From the NCBI RefSeq assembly GCF_030540875.1, contig NZ_JAUOEM010000003.1:558001-622000 (forward strand): a DNA stretch of 64,000 nt, given 5' to 3'. This DNA comes from Flavivirga amylovorans (GTDB lineage: Bacteria > Bacteroidota > Bacteroidia > Flavobacteriales > Flavobacteriaceae). Shown here piece by piece: positions 52,348 through 60,835 of this stretch (its first letter is position 1; the number at the start of each line of letters is the position of its first letter). The position numbers and the translations under genes are program-made. The notes beneath the pieces were generated by a model that saw only the letters and a list, made by a program, of their open reading frames with translations, did not search any database and was not told the DNA's origin.

Positions 52348-54060
52348 TTAATTAACCGCCTTTAAAGAATCAATTTGTTTCTGTAATCTTTCAATTTCTT
52401 CCACTTTTTCCCTGTCCTGAACTTGTTTCAGGACCTTATCATTTGGAATCGCCATAATAGAGTCTCTCACAGTTTCAGATACATCGATCTCTTTAGTGTC
52501 TTCTGCAAAGTAATAGCCTATACCTTCACTAGCTCTCCAAGCTTCATTCAGTTGGTCGTAAACTGTTTTATCCCATTGACTCGGGTGTTTTACATCAATC
52601 CAAATAACATCTCTATACTCGCTATCTATCAAGGCTAAATCTGGAGTTGCCGAACCATCAAAATTATCGGAACCTTCTCTTATAGCCGATATAGTCCCCA
52701 AAAAGAACATACGTTTTCTTCCCGCAAGTTCTTTTATATAAGGTCTGAATTCAACAGGTTTATTTACCGACCAATCAAATTCTTTACGAGATTCAATCAC
52801 TTTTAAAGGCATAGCAGAAACGCCTGCGTATCCTTGTTTTTTTGATGCATGATCATAATAATATATCTTGTCGGTACCATCAGCAGGTATAAAAACACTA
52901 AACGTTAAACTGGTTCGCTCATCCCCCACTGGTTCTAAGCCAAACCAATGATACAAACCACTATATCCATCTGAATCGGTATCGGAAAAATCAAAATCGG
53001 TTACGAATGGTTGTTGATTCTGATCATCTGATAAATTAGGAATCTTAACAGCTGTTTCCATATTCCATGGCAACGGATCGCTAAATCCTCCTAAGAATTT
53101 TAAGGATTCTGCTTGTAAACGTGATACTTTTTCTGCTAATGTATTTTGTCTGGTGAGATAAGGATGATTTGTCATCTCTTCAGGACTTATATAAGTTCCT
53201 TTTCCTATTAAAATACGTTCTATATAATCGCTAAAATCATGCTCACCGTTTTCAATAACCATGACTCCTCCAAAGGTTGGGTAGGGAAACAAAAAACCTT
53301 TCCATTTAATTAAACTTACAACTTCTACCCACTGCCCTGTATCATTTTTCATGTAATAGGTATCACTGGGTTCCATAGTGAATAACTGAAAAAAGTTAAA
53401 GCGCTGTACTACTGCATTATAGGTGTTTCTACTAAACTTTAATGATTCTCCTATTGAAAAGGTTACTGGAATTCTATTCTCGTTAGAAAATCGTGGAAAT
53501 GGCGTGGTGCTGGACACTGCAAAAACTTCTTCGGTATTATCAGTCATCCCCTGCCATACATATTTTTCAGTAGGTTGAATAGCCATCGTCCATTTATTCT
53601 CATCTCCTATTCTTACTAAATGTGGCAATGAAACGTCTTTAGTTTCTCCAACACTTTCATTGGCCATAGAAAACACATTTCTTAATGGTTGAATTCTTTC
53701 ATTCTGTGTTAGGGGTAACTCATTAATTTCAACTCTGTTTAGATTATTAAAAACGTTATAAGTCTTCATATAATCATACATTTTGAAATGCCATCCGACT
53801 ACATATAAAACTCCGAAGAAACCAACTAATAATCCTAAAATCCCTAGACGCTTTCCTGTACTTGCAGAATTTCTAAACTTTTTTAACCCAAAGAATAAAA
53901 CAATAGCACTTAATAAAATGATGAAAATAAATTTTCTAACAAATAATAACGCTGGTTGATAATCGTCGCGTAAAACAAATAATAAGATCAGTAAGATTAA
54001 CGCAATAATTAGTGTTGTAATCTTTTGACGTTTTCCTCTATTCCAATAATTTTTAATCAT
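52348..54060 (-). CDS. Large membrane-anchored protein of unknown function
   Basis: The 570-residue protein has three N-terminal membrane helices (about 12-30, 38-57, 70-90), then a large extracytoplasmic-looking domain (about 95-530) with repeated Trp/Tyr/Gly-rich strands (WVEVVSLIKWKGFLFPYPTF, YWFAEDT-type ends) and a C-terminal coiled-coil tail (about 540-570). A DFSDTDSDGYSGLYHWFGLE stretch has acidic residues that could bind calcium. I recognise no domain. It is followed by the 92-residue gene and preceded by a repeat region. Confidence 0.65.
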   Translation of the reverse strand: MIKNYWNRGKRQKITTLIIALILLILLFVLRDDYQPALLFVRKFIFIILLSAIVLFFGLKKFRNSASTGKRLGILGLLVGFFGVLYVVGWHFKMYDYMKTYNVFNNLNRVEINELPLTQNERIQPLRNVFSMANESVGETKDVSLPHLVRIGDENKWTMAIQPTEKYVWQGMTDNTEEVFAVSSTTPFPRFSNENRIPVTFSIGESLKFSRNTYNAVVQRFNFFQLFTMEPSDTYYMKNDTGQWVEVVSLIKWKGFLFPYPTFGGVMVIENGEHDFSDYIERILIGKGTYISPEEMTNHPYLTRQNTLAEKVSRLQAESLKFLGGFSDPLPWNMETAVKIPNLSDDQNQQPFVTDFDFSDTDSDGYSGLYHWFGLEPVGDERTSLTFSVFIPADGTDKIYYYDHASKKQGYAGVSAMPLKVIESRKEFDWSVNKPVEFRPYIKELAGRKRMFFLGTISAIREGSDNFDGSATPDLALIDSEYRDVIWIDVKHPSQWDKTVYDQLNEAWRASEGIGYYFAEDTKEIDVSETVRDSIMAIPNDKVLKQVQDREKVEEIERLQKQIDSLKAVN

Positions 54061-54072
54061 ATTCTTTTTTTC

Positions 54073-54162
54073 TCATTCCCGTGAAGACGGGAATCTATTA
54101 TATTTTTAACGGATTCTTTCTAAGTGGATTCCTCTTTTTACTTCGACAAGCTCAGCATGACA
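54073..54162. repeat. Foldback palindromic element (MITE-like), copy A
   Basis: It begins with the palindrome CATTCCCGTGAAGACGGGAATC, then an AT-rich middle, AAGTGGATTCCTC, and a CTTCGACAAGCTCAGCATGACA end. The order of elements matches the block at 56545-56652. It fills the gap between two minus-strand genes. Confidence 0.6.
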
Positions 54163-54188
54163 ATTAATGTTATAATTGGCTTTTTAGT

Positions 54189-54710
54189 TTACAACAACCC
54201 TTTATCCTTCAAACGCTCTCTGGCACTCTTCTCCTCTACTTTGGGTGTTTCTTTTATTTCTTTTTCTTCTTCAACGACTTCAGCATCTTTAGTTTTTAAA
54301 TCTTCAATAAAGTCTTTTCCTTTTTCAATGGTATCATGTACAATATCTTCTAAAGAATCTGATTTTTCCTCAATAACTTCTCCAGACTTAAATACAAAAT
54401 TAGCTAAATAAGTACCAGCTAGTGTACCAACAATCATGGAAGCAAATATTGAAATAGTTGCTATATCTATTGGAATTAAAAAACGAGTGATAACAATACC
54501 TATTAAAAATAGAAATCCAATAAAAATGAGCCGCACTAAGAATGTTTGTTTATATACAAAGCCTTTTTTATCTGTAGGCTTCATTTGTAATGCCTTCGAA
54601 TTAAAAACTTTATTAAAAAAACGGTATAAACCATTACCACGAGACTCTCTCCAATATAGAAAGGCTCCAAAAAATATGGCTGCAATAAAAATTATTAGTT
54701 CTAGTCCCAT
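54189..54710 (-). CDS. Membrane protein with acidic C-terminal tail
   Basis: The 173-residue product has hydrophobic segments at about residues 3-18, 55-75 and 82-108 (the last containing ISIFASMIVGTLAGTYLANF), and a long acidic Glu/Lys tail (about 112-173) ending EEKSARERLKDKGLL. No domain is recognised. It belongs to the same minus-strand run as the AAA cluster and lies between repeat blocks. Confidence 0.6.
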   Translation of the reverse strand: MGLELIIFIAAIFFGAFLYWRESRGNGLYRFFNKVFNSKALQMKPTDKKGFVYKQTFLVRLIFIGFLFLIGIVITRFLIPIDIATISIFASMIVGTLAGTYLANFVFKSGEVIEEKSDSLEDIVHDTIEKGKDFIEDLKTKDAEVVEEEKEIKETPKVEEKSARERLKDKGLL

Positions 54711-54725
54711 GTTGTTATATAGTTT

Positions 54726-54885
54726 GAAGCTTGGAGTTTTTTACTCATGCTTGTTATTTTATGTTGTTTGAAGTACGCCGTTAGAAGCTTGAAGTTCTTA
54801 CTCATACCTGTTATTTTATATAGCTTGAAGTATGACGTTGGAAGCTTGAAGTTTCTTACTCATACCTGTTAATCATTTTATTTTG
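54726..54885. repeat. Tandem direct repeats of about 57 bp
   Basis: Three copies of a unit starting GAAGCTTG(A/G)AGTT and including CTTACTCATACCTGTTA begin at 54726, 54784 and 54841; the third reaches the end of the four-helix-bundle gene. Copies are adjacent with no spacers, which separates them from a CRISPR array. Confidence 0.7.
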
Positions 54886-55226
54886 TTTCTAAACGCAATA
54901 GTCATATTCATTAAATCAAAACAGTTTTTATAAAACCTGTTAAAGCTTTCTTCCGATAAATAGTTTCTTCTTTTCGCTTTATGAAGACAAGTCACAACTT
55001 CAGCAAGAGAACGAATTGAATACCCCAAAAACTTTCTATATTCAGCACCTGATTGTAGAATTGAACCTTCAGAAATATTTAGTGCAATAGAATCTGAAGC
55101 TCTACGCAATTGTGATGATAAATTATAAAGCTCTTCTTTAGGAAACTTATGAGCTAAAACATTCATTTCTTCTCCTAAATCCATTCCTTTTTGCCAAATT
55201 ATCAAATCTTCAAATTTAAATTTCAT
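54873..55226 (-). CDS. Four-helix-bundle protein (23S rRNA intervening-sequence family)
   Basis: The 117-residue protein matches the family: MKFKFEDLIIWQKGMDLGEE, ELYNLSSQLRRASDSIALNI, EGSILQSGAEYRKFLGYSIR and EVVTCLHKAKRRN. These proteins form pentameric four-helix bundles and are found either inside 23S rRNA genes or as chromosomal singletons; some relatives serve as accessory proteins of diversity-generating retroelements. No rRNA gene or reverse transcriptase is nearby. It is bounded by tandem repeats on one side and an inverted copy of the same word on the other, suggesting a small mobile cassette. Confidence 0.8.
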   Translation of the reverse strand: MKFKFEDLIIWQKGMDLGEEMNVLAHKFPKEELYNLSSQLRRASDSIALNISEGSILQSGAEYRKFLGYSIRSLAEVVTCLHKAKRRNYLSEESFNRFYKNCFDLMNMTIAFRNKIK

Positions 55227-55251
55227 ATTCTAAATTTTATGTAGGAGATAA

Positions 55252-55279
55252 AACTTCCAACTTCAATCTTCTGACTTCC
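55252..55279. repeat. Inverted copy of the GAAG-type repeat
   Basis: AACTTCCAACTTCAATCTTC and the following CTGACTTCC are roughly the reverse complement of the GTTGGAAGCTTGAAGTT words at 54784-54860, so similar words face each other across the four-helix-bundle gene. Confidence 0.5.
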
Positions 55280-55303
55280 TTCTTAATTATCTGTCTATAA
55301 ACA

Positions 55304-56539
55304 CTAAATTTTGTTACGAATAATAGCTATAGCCCATTCTTTAAGCGAATCGTCCCATTCTTTAAAGCTAGCATAAAAATCTTCCTTATCATACCAATAC
55401 CAATATAACACATCTTTAGGTGATATATTTACTAACAGTTTCCAAATTAAATCTTGGTGTCTTCCTTCTAAAGAGGAATGTGGTTTATGTAATGCTTCAA
55501 ACAATTTTAAATCTACAATATCGGCTATTTTATATTGATTACTTGTTTCCAGTTTCTCTAAATAGCGCTCTACACTCATCACCTTTTTACGTGATTCTAT
55601 ATCTAATTTATTAAGATAGCTTTTATATAGAATAGGGTTATCTAAAATATCTTTTACTGGGTGTTGCGTTTTTTCCAGGTATTGAGTCATTTCGAACTTT
55701 TTAATACGTTCGTAACGTTCTGTTTTCACCGCAGTTTCTAAATCGTATTCTATAATGACATGATCCCTCAATTTATCCATTAATTCAGGTTGATGAATAT
55801 GATATATTAACACATCATAATTTGTATCTTTAATGGCTTCTTTATGCCAAGTCTCATCTTCAAAAACAATTATTGGTGTAATAAAATCGCGTAACACATA
55901 AACACCATTAAATGCTTTGGTATAAAAAGAATCGGTATTAAATTGTAACTGATATAGTTCTAGGTCTCTATTACGTAAATCTCCATAAGTTTTAGCAGAT
56001 ACTAATAGTTGCTCATGAATTCTTTCATCTATGAAATTATTATCGCTATTGAAGGTTTCAATGAGTTTTAATTGTTCTTTTTGAACATCTACCAAATTAT
56101 TTATCAAGTGGAAATTTATAAAAACCGTTTTGTATTTTAAGACATCCAAAGGTTCATAAAAGGCATCAATACCCTGATCAAAATCTAAACAAATGGCACA
56201 ATCACGGGTAATATCATGTATTTTTTCTCCATGCGTTTTAAAAACATGCTGCATGATTTCTCTATCGAATGTATGAAATGGAACATAGACAGGTTTTCCT
56301 TTTTGAAGTGGAGAAATGATAATACCATGTGCATTGGCATCACCATTATTCAAATAATGCATTGCTTCCTTTTCTTCTGCTATCTCAGGGCTCCATCCTA
56401 TACCATCTATATGAAACGTTTTTAATTTCGTTTTTGTAAATCCAAGTTTCAACAAACATTTATTATAACGTTCCACCAGTTTTCCACTAACAGGAATGAG
56501 TTCGCTTCTGTATAAATTGGCTTCTTTTAGTTTTTGCAT
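55304..56539 (-). CDS. Conserved protein of unknown function (DUF6638-like)
   Basis: The 411-residue protein is soluble with no signal. Notable stretches are MQKLKEANLYRSELIPVSGK, GIGWSPEIAEEKEAMHYLNN (about 48-67), DANAHGIIISPLQKGKPVYV, CAICLDFDQGIDAFYEP (about 115-131) and a C-terminal WKLLVNISPKDVLYWYWYDK. I think this corresponds to DUF6638, but that is from memory. It belongs to the same direction and neighbourhood as the AAA ATPase and Nudix genes, so a shared process is likely. Function unknown. Confidence 0.65.
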   Translation of the reverse strand: MQKLKEANLYRSELIPVSGKLVERYNKCLLKLGFTKTKLKTFHIDGIGWSPEIAEEKEAMHYLNNGDANAHGIIISPLQKGKPVYVPFHTFDREIMQHVFKTHGEKIHDITRDCAICLDFDQGIDAFYEPLDVLKYKTVFINFHLINNLVDVQKEQLKLIETFNSDNNFIDERIHEQLLVSAKTYGDLRNRDLELYQLQFNTDSFYTKAFNGVYVLRDFITPIIVFEDETWHKEAIKDTNYDVLIYHIHQPELMDKLRDHVIIEYDLETAVKTERYERIKKFEMTQYLEKTQHPVKDILDNPILYKSYLNKLDIESRKKVMSVERYLEKLETSNQYKIADIVDLKLFEALHKPHSSLEGRHQDLIWKLLVNISPKDVLYWYWYDKEDFYASFKEWDDSLKEWAIAIIRNKI

Positions 56540-56544
56540 ATTTA

Positions 56545-56652
56545 CATTCCTGCGAAGGCAGGAATCTCATTATTTATTGTTATTAATTATTATGTTTGCT
56601 AAAAACATTATTTTATCTTTCAAAGTGGATTCCTGCCTACGCAGGAATGACA
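56545..56652. repeat. Foldback palindromic element (MITE-like), copy B
   Basis: It begins with CATTCCTGCGAAGGCAGGAATC and ends with GTGGATTCCTGCCTACGCAGGAATGACA, which are inverted relative to each other, with an AT-rich middle of about 55 bp. It shares order and words with 54073-54162 and fills the gap between nudK and the next gene. Confidence 0.75.
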
Positions 56653-56654
56653 AA

Positions 56655-57239
56655 CTACTCCAATAACTTATGAATCATCGCATACTGCAACAAAACAATA
56701 GTCCTTGTATCTACTATTTCTCCGGTATTCAGCATATTAACTGCTTCTTTAAAAGGTATTTCCAATACGTCAATATCTTCATGTTCACTATCCAATCCGC
56801 CACCATCACTAACTTTCATATCATCGGTATATTCACCAATAAAGAAATGCATCTTTTCGGTCATCACACCAGGTGACGAATACCCCTCATAGACTTTTTT
56901 TACGTCTTTTAATCGATACCCTACTTCTTCTTCGGTTTCTCTAATAACACAAGCTTCTGGATTATCTTTATCTAACATGCCCGCTGCAATTTCTACTAAA
57001 AACCCATCCTCATTATCATTCATATAAGTAGGCATTCTAAACTGTTTTGTTAAGATAACGGCTTGTTTTTCTTTATTATAAAGTAAAATACCGGCACCAT
57101 CTCCTCTATCGTAAACTTCTCTTGCTTGCGTTACCCACCTACCATCTTTCATTAAATAGTCGAAAGTTAGTTTTTTGAGTATATAATAGTTATCTGAAAG
57201 TAATTTACTTACTATATTTTTAATACGATTAGTTGCCAT
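56655..57239 (-). CDS. nudK: NudK-like Nudix hydrolase (GDP-mannose pyrophosphatase type)
   Basis: I start at the ATG at 57239 (MATNRIKNIVSKLL); a TTG upstream is less likely. The 194-residue protein has AAGMLDKDNPEACVIRETEE continuing into EVGY (about 88-111), a Nudix box in the variant spacing known from NudK, and a C-terminal EIPFKEAVNMLNTGEIVDTR as in NudK. E. coli NudK, of similar length, hydrolyses GDP-mannose and related nucleotide sugars. The start overlaps the AAA ATPase stop by 11 bp, so the two are translationally coupled. Confidence 0.85.
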   Translation of the reverse strand: MATNRIKNIVSKLLSDNYYILKKLTFDYLMKDGRWVTQAREVYDRGDGAGILLYNKEKQAVILTKQFRMPTYMNDNEDGFLVEIAAGMLDKDNPEACVIRETEEEVGYRLKDVKKVYEGYSSPGVMTEKMHFFIGEYTDDMKVSDGGGLDSEHEDIDVLEIPFKEAVNMLNTGEIVDTRTIVLLQYAMIHKLLE

Positions 57240-59193
57240 TTTCAAAAGTACCTCTTGCTTCTCTTTCTATATTTAACTGATTGACTCTGGCATCTACTTT
57301 TCGTTTAAAGTCAGTATCTGCTATGGTTGCTACATTATCTAAATAACGGACTACTTCCTGACGACGAATTTCTGAAAAGTCTAAGCCTTTCATATTGGCA
57401 CGCATTAATTCCTGAAGCATACTAAACTTCGTTTCATAATCTTGCTTAAAATAGATTTCCGGGTTTTCGAACCAATCTTCTTCTAAATCAAAATCTGTTA
57501 AACGCAATGATACAGCACTTTGAATATTCCTAACATCACGAGATGAAAAGAATGGAAATGCTTTTTGCATGTCTTTATAAAGATTTGCATAAAATACATG
57601 TTCATTCGTTTTGAATCGTTTTTCTACACGATCATAAATATCGTGTACGCGTTCTTCAGTTGGTTTATTGGAAACATTAAGAATTTCTCCCATGTTTTTT
57701 GCCAAACCTTGATCCTGTAAATAGGTATAGTTTTCCGGATCTTGCATGTTTACAAAATCTGGCATGGTTTCGTCTAATTTACGCCACCATAAATGATCTT
57801 GATCTAAAAAATCATGTTCAGTTCTGGCACCATCAATTTTAAAACGTCCTTGTACGCGAGAAATGACTGCTTTATCAAGCATTTCAGGTAGATTGGTAAA
57901 CAGTCCAATTGAGCTATTTCCGTAGTTTACGGCATAAGCACCTTCTGTATAACGTAAAAATACGCCAATGACTTCTTTTACACCTGCCGAAACCCCTTGA
58001 GCTGTTCGCTCTTGTAAATTGTTTTCGGCATCATCTATAGGTGCGAAAATTAATTTTGAAGGGTCTTGCATGGGTTTCATCCACTCCACCATCTTTTCTG
58101 CCGAGCCTCCTTGAAATGTGCTAATTAGTGTATCTGGCATCGGGTGAAACAAAAACGGAATATCTAACGTATCACAGTGTTCTTTAAGCTTGGTTGCAAT
58201 GGCAGCAATCAACATACTTTTTCCTGTTCCTGGAATACCATAACCCATAAAAACAGGCATAAAACCGCCCAGTTCTTGAAACGGATTCTTCTTTGCTGTA
58301 AAATCATAGCTCAACATACGCTCAGTTAAACGACGTGCAAAGTGTTTGGCATCACGGTTACCTACAATTTGTTCAAACTTAATTTTATTGAATTCTATGC
58401 TTTGTGCTGTGCCTTCAAATACATTGCTCCAACCAGAAATAGCAAATTCAGATTTTTCTAACTTATAGGTTCTGTCCTCAATGCATTCGGTATACTCTAA
58501 ACTGCTTTTACGTAGTTGAATCTCGTCTATTAAGGCTTCAAAATATACAACTGTAAAGTCTATAACGTCTTTATCTGATTTAATAATTTCCGGATGTCCT
58601 AAATACTTATCATAATAGAATAAACTACATGAAATTCCTTTTAAAGGCGTCATTAGTGACACTTCTGGAATACCAGCAAACTTTTGCTTCATCACACTTA
58701 AATCATCTGATGCGTATGGCTTTAAATCGTTTAATATTTTATAGGCTGAACTGAAAAGCATAAAGGCCGTAGCAGTATGCATTTTACTTTCAAATTCGCG
58801 TTTTCCATTGGTATCTAAAGCCGATTTGTTTTCATTTAAACTCGATAAGCCAGAAGCGTCGTAATAACTATCTTTTATCCAAATTCCTAATGTAATACCT
58901 TCTTGTACGGCATATAGCGTTTGATTCAAATAAATAGGAATCGCTATAGAGTCTGGTAATAAACGCTTTTTTAAAGCAAGAATGGTTTTTGATACTGAGG
59001 TTATTTCTGCTGCATTGCTACCATTATTTGCCCGAGAGAGATATAACAAGATAGACTCATCTTTAGCATCTTTATCTTTATTCTTTGCTCGTTGTCCTTG
59101 CTCCCATTGTGTGCTTTTTAAATAGGAAGACGCTTCGTCACGAAGCATATCCAGTTCGGTTAGTTTTATTGGGAATGTTGAATTGTGTTCCAT
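57229..59193 (-). CDS. Large AAA+ ATPase of unknown role
   Basis: The 654-residue protein has a long N-terminal region (about 1-270) without a recognised domain, then an AAA+ module: Walker A GYGIPGTGKSMLIA (about 315-328), Walker B-like LIFAPIDDAENN (about 380-391; DD instead of the usual DE), sensor-type GLFTNLPEML and an arginine-rich KAVISRVQGRFKIDG (about 430-444). A C-terminal helical region follows. It probably forms a ring that remodels a protein or complex. Its stop overlaps the nudK start by 11 bp. The conserved neighbourhood, with a coiled-coil protein and several unknowns, suggests a multi-component system. Confidence 0.85.
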   Translation of the reverse strand: MEHNSTFPIKLTELDMLRDEASSYLKSTQWEQGQRAKNKDKDAKDESILLYLSRANNGSNAAEITSVSKTILALKKRLLPDSIAIPIYLNQTLYAVQEGITLGIWIKDSYYDASGLSSLNENKSALDTNGKREFESKMHTATAFMLFSSAYKILNDLKPYASDDLSVMKQKFAGIPEVSLMTPLKGISCSLFYYDKYLGHPEIIKSDKDVIDFTVVYFEALIDEIQLRKSSLEYTECIEDRTYKLEKSEFAISGWSNVFEGTAQSIEFNKIKFEQIVGNRDAKHFARRLTERMLSYDFTAKKNPFQELGGFMPVFMGYGIPGTGKSMLIAAIATKLKEHCDTLDIPFLFHPMPDTLISTFQGGSAEKMVEWMKPMQDPSKLIFAPIDDAENNLQERTAQGVSAGVKEVIGVFLRYTEGAYAVNYGNSSIGLFTNLPEMLDKAVISRVQGRFKIDGARTEHDFLDQDHLWWRKLDETMPDFVNMQDPENYTYLQDQGLAKNMGEILNVSNKPTEERVHDIYDRVEKRFKTNEHVFYANLYKDMQKAFPFFSSRDVRNIQSAVSLRLTDFDLEEDWFENPEIYFKQDYETKFSMLQELMRANMKGLDFSEIRRQEVVRYLDNVATIADTDFKRKVDARVNQLNIEREARGTFENGN

Positions 59194-59527
59194 TTTTTTT
59201 CAGTGATCAGTGTTTAGTCTCAGTTTGCAGTGCTTACTGTTGCTTTGTTAGTGTTCAGTTTGCAGTGCTTACTCTTTCTCGTTAAATTTTGACTGTTATA
59301 TTTTAATTTATACTTATTATATATTGTTTACTTATAGTTAAATTTAGTATTCAGTTTGCAGTTGCAGTATGCAGTGCTAACTGTACACTGTTTACTGAAA
59401 ACTATCTGCTATTTACTTTTAATTTAAATTCGCTGTATATCGTTTACTTATAGTTAAATATTATTTTTCAAGTTCATTTCCTATTTACTGCCAACTGAAC
59501 ACTGAGACTGAGACTGAACACCGCCAA
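59194..59527. repeat. CAGT-rich inverted and direct repeat region (334 bp, no gene)
   Basis: The gap is filled with CAGT/ACTG-rich sequence. The left part (about 59201-59240) is roughly the reverse complement of the right part (about 59485-59523), and ATATTGTTTACTTATAGTTA (59321-59340, continuing AAT) recurs with one change at 59437-59459. No reading frame is convincing. It resembles a degraded mobile or foldback element. Confidence 0.65.
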
Positions 59528-60586
59528 CTATTTAGAGTATTTCAAGCTACTCATTTCAACAGGTGGTTTTGCTAAATCATTTATAAGTTCTGGTGTTTTA
59601 TTATACAGTAATTGAATAATGCGATGTGGCGCAAATACATATTTTTGTTTAAACACGTTGTCCCATCTTTGAAGGGTTTGTTTATTAAAAAAACTACCTT
59701 CTTTAAATTCACTCTCAGATTTAACCTCGTCAATTTTAAGCGATATAGCATAGGATTCCAAAGGGATTTCCTTTTTTCCTATGCCTTCTAAAACAGCATG
59801 TGTTATATCATTTTCATCTTTTGCAAATACGTTATGTAATGGGCCTAAATCAATTCGTTTAATAAGCTTTGGTGATACTTTTGGCAATTTTCTATCTATA
59901 GTATATGCCATAGTATCTAAACTCATCTTTCTATCGGCCGTTGTTTTTAAAACGTCGTAAATGTCATCTTTATAATCGTTTACATCCGTTCCGCTATAAT
60001 TGAAATACATAAAGCAGATAAACGGTCTGTTATGAGATACATCATAAAAACTCCAGCTGGTCATATATTTAGTATCAATGCTTTTTGGTGCACTTAAAAT
60101 TTTGCCTTGTACAAAACGATTAAAAATGTATTGTTTTTTAACCGATGAGTAATACACTATAGATGAGGCCTGGAATAACTTACTTTTTTTAATGGGTTCT
60201 TTTTTACGCATTAAAGTATCCAAAAACTCTTCTTTTAAAGTATTTATTGGTGTTAACCTACCCAAATAATCGTCTCGTAATTCTAAATCGTTAAACAAAT
60301 ACCTAAATTCCAAATAATTTGGAAAGCCCGAATGGGTTAAATCAACCTTCATATTATCCTCATCGTCATACATATATTTTATACGCATGGCTTCAATGGA
60401 ATATAATAACAGGTCACTGTATTGTTTAAACAATTGCACTTCTTGGTTGGTACAAAGTTCTTGTTGTTGTACAGCAACTATAAGTTCTTTAAATGCAAAA
60501 TCGACCATTTTATGATAGAACACATAATGTTCTTTGGAGTCTAGAACTGCTGAATCTAATGGCGTTACAATGTGGTTAATGGACAT
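59528..60586 (-). CDS. Conserved protein of unknown function in the AAA cluster
   Basis: The 352-residue protein is soluble and mostly helical. Visible stretches are HYVFYHKMVDFAFKELIVAV (about 20-39), MKVDLTHSGFPNYLEFRYLF (about 79-98), FICFMYFNYSGTDVNDYKDD (about 190-209) and QKYVFAPHRIIQLLYNKTPE. There is no signal or membrane segment. I do not recognise a domain. It lies between the coiled-coil gene and the AAA gene on the same strand, separated from both by repeat-filled gaps. Confidence 0.65.
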   Translation of the reverse strand: MSINHIVTPLDSAVLDSKEHYVFYHKMVDFAFKELIVAVQQQELCTNQEVQLFKQYSDLLLYSIEAMRIKYMYDDEDNMKVDLTHSGFPNYLEFRYLFNDLELRDDYLGRLTPINTLKEEFLDTLMRKKEPIKKSKLFQASSIVYYSSVKKQYIFNRFVQGKILSAPKSIDTKYMTSWSFYDVSHNRPFICFMYFNYSGTDVNDYKDDIYDVLKTTADRKMSLDTMAYTIDRKLPKVSPKLIKRIDLGPLHNVFAKDENDITHAVLEGIGKKEIPLESYAISLKIDEVKSESEFKEGSFFNKQTLQRWDNVFKQKYVFAPHRIIQLLYNKTPELINDLAKPPVEMSSLKYSK

Positions 60587-60663
60587 TAATTAAGTATTCA
60601 GTGCAGTATTCAATTAGCAATAAGTTGCCACGAATACACAAATATTTATGTTTAATAATTTGA

Positions 60664-60738
60664 GCGTTACCGCAAGGGTCGGGCTTTCTCTACTCGCTCT
60701 CTTCGAGGAGCTCAAACAAACCGTTCAATCCCTAACGC
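60664..60738. repeat. Structured dispersed repeat of about 75 bp
   Basis: GCGTTA (60664-60669) and TAACGC (60733-60738) form the outer arms. Inside are AAGGGTCGGGCTTTCTC, GCTCTCTTCGAGGAGC and, pairing with the upstream TTTGAGC, GCTCAAA. I remember similar GCGTTACC...GGTCGGGCTTT...CAATCCCTAACGC blocks as dispersed repeats in flavobacterial genomes. Confidence 0.6.
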
Positions 60739-60797
60739 GGAAATAAGATATTTTTAGATTTTTATAGTTTATTTAATGAGATTACTACGTCGTTTGT

Positions 60798-60820
60798 CTT
60801 CGACTACGCTCAGACTGACA
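60798..60820. repeat. Dispersed repeat (CTTCGACTACGCTCAG type)
   Basis: CTTCGACTACGCTCAGACTG with the following ACA resembles CTTCGACAAGCTCAGCATGA with the following CA at 54141-54162. It is one of several REP-like words between the genes of this cluster. Confidence 0.6.
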
Positions 60821-60835
60821 CTCCTCACAACGACA

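Noticed and set aside
52423-52638. Plus-strand frame of 71 codons in the large membrane-protein gene
   Set aside because: Shadow frame without start context; the minus-strand gene is intact over the whole length.
54726-54885. Possible CRISPR array from the 57-bp repeats
   Set aside because: The copies are adjacent with no unique spacers between them and there are no cas genes in the window.
54873-55226. 23S rRNA intervening sequence in place
   Set aside because: The four-helix-bundle gene belongs to that family, but no rRNA sequence surrounds it.
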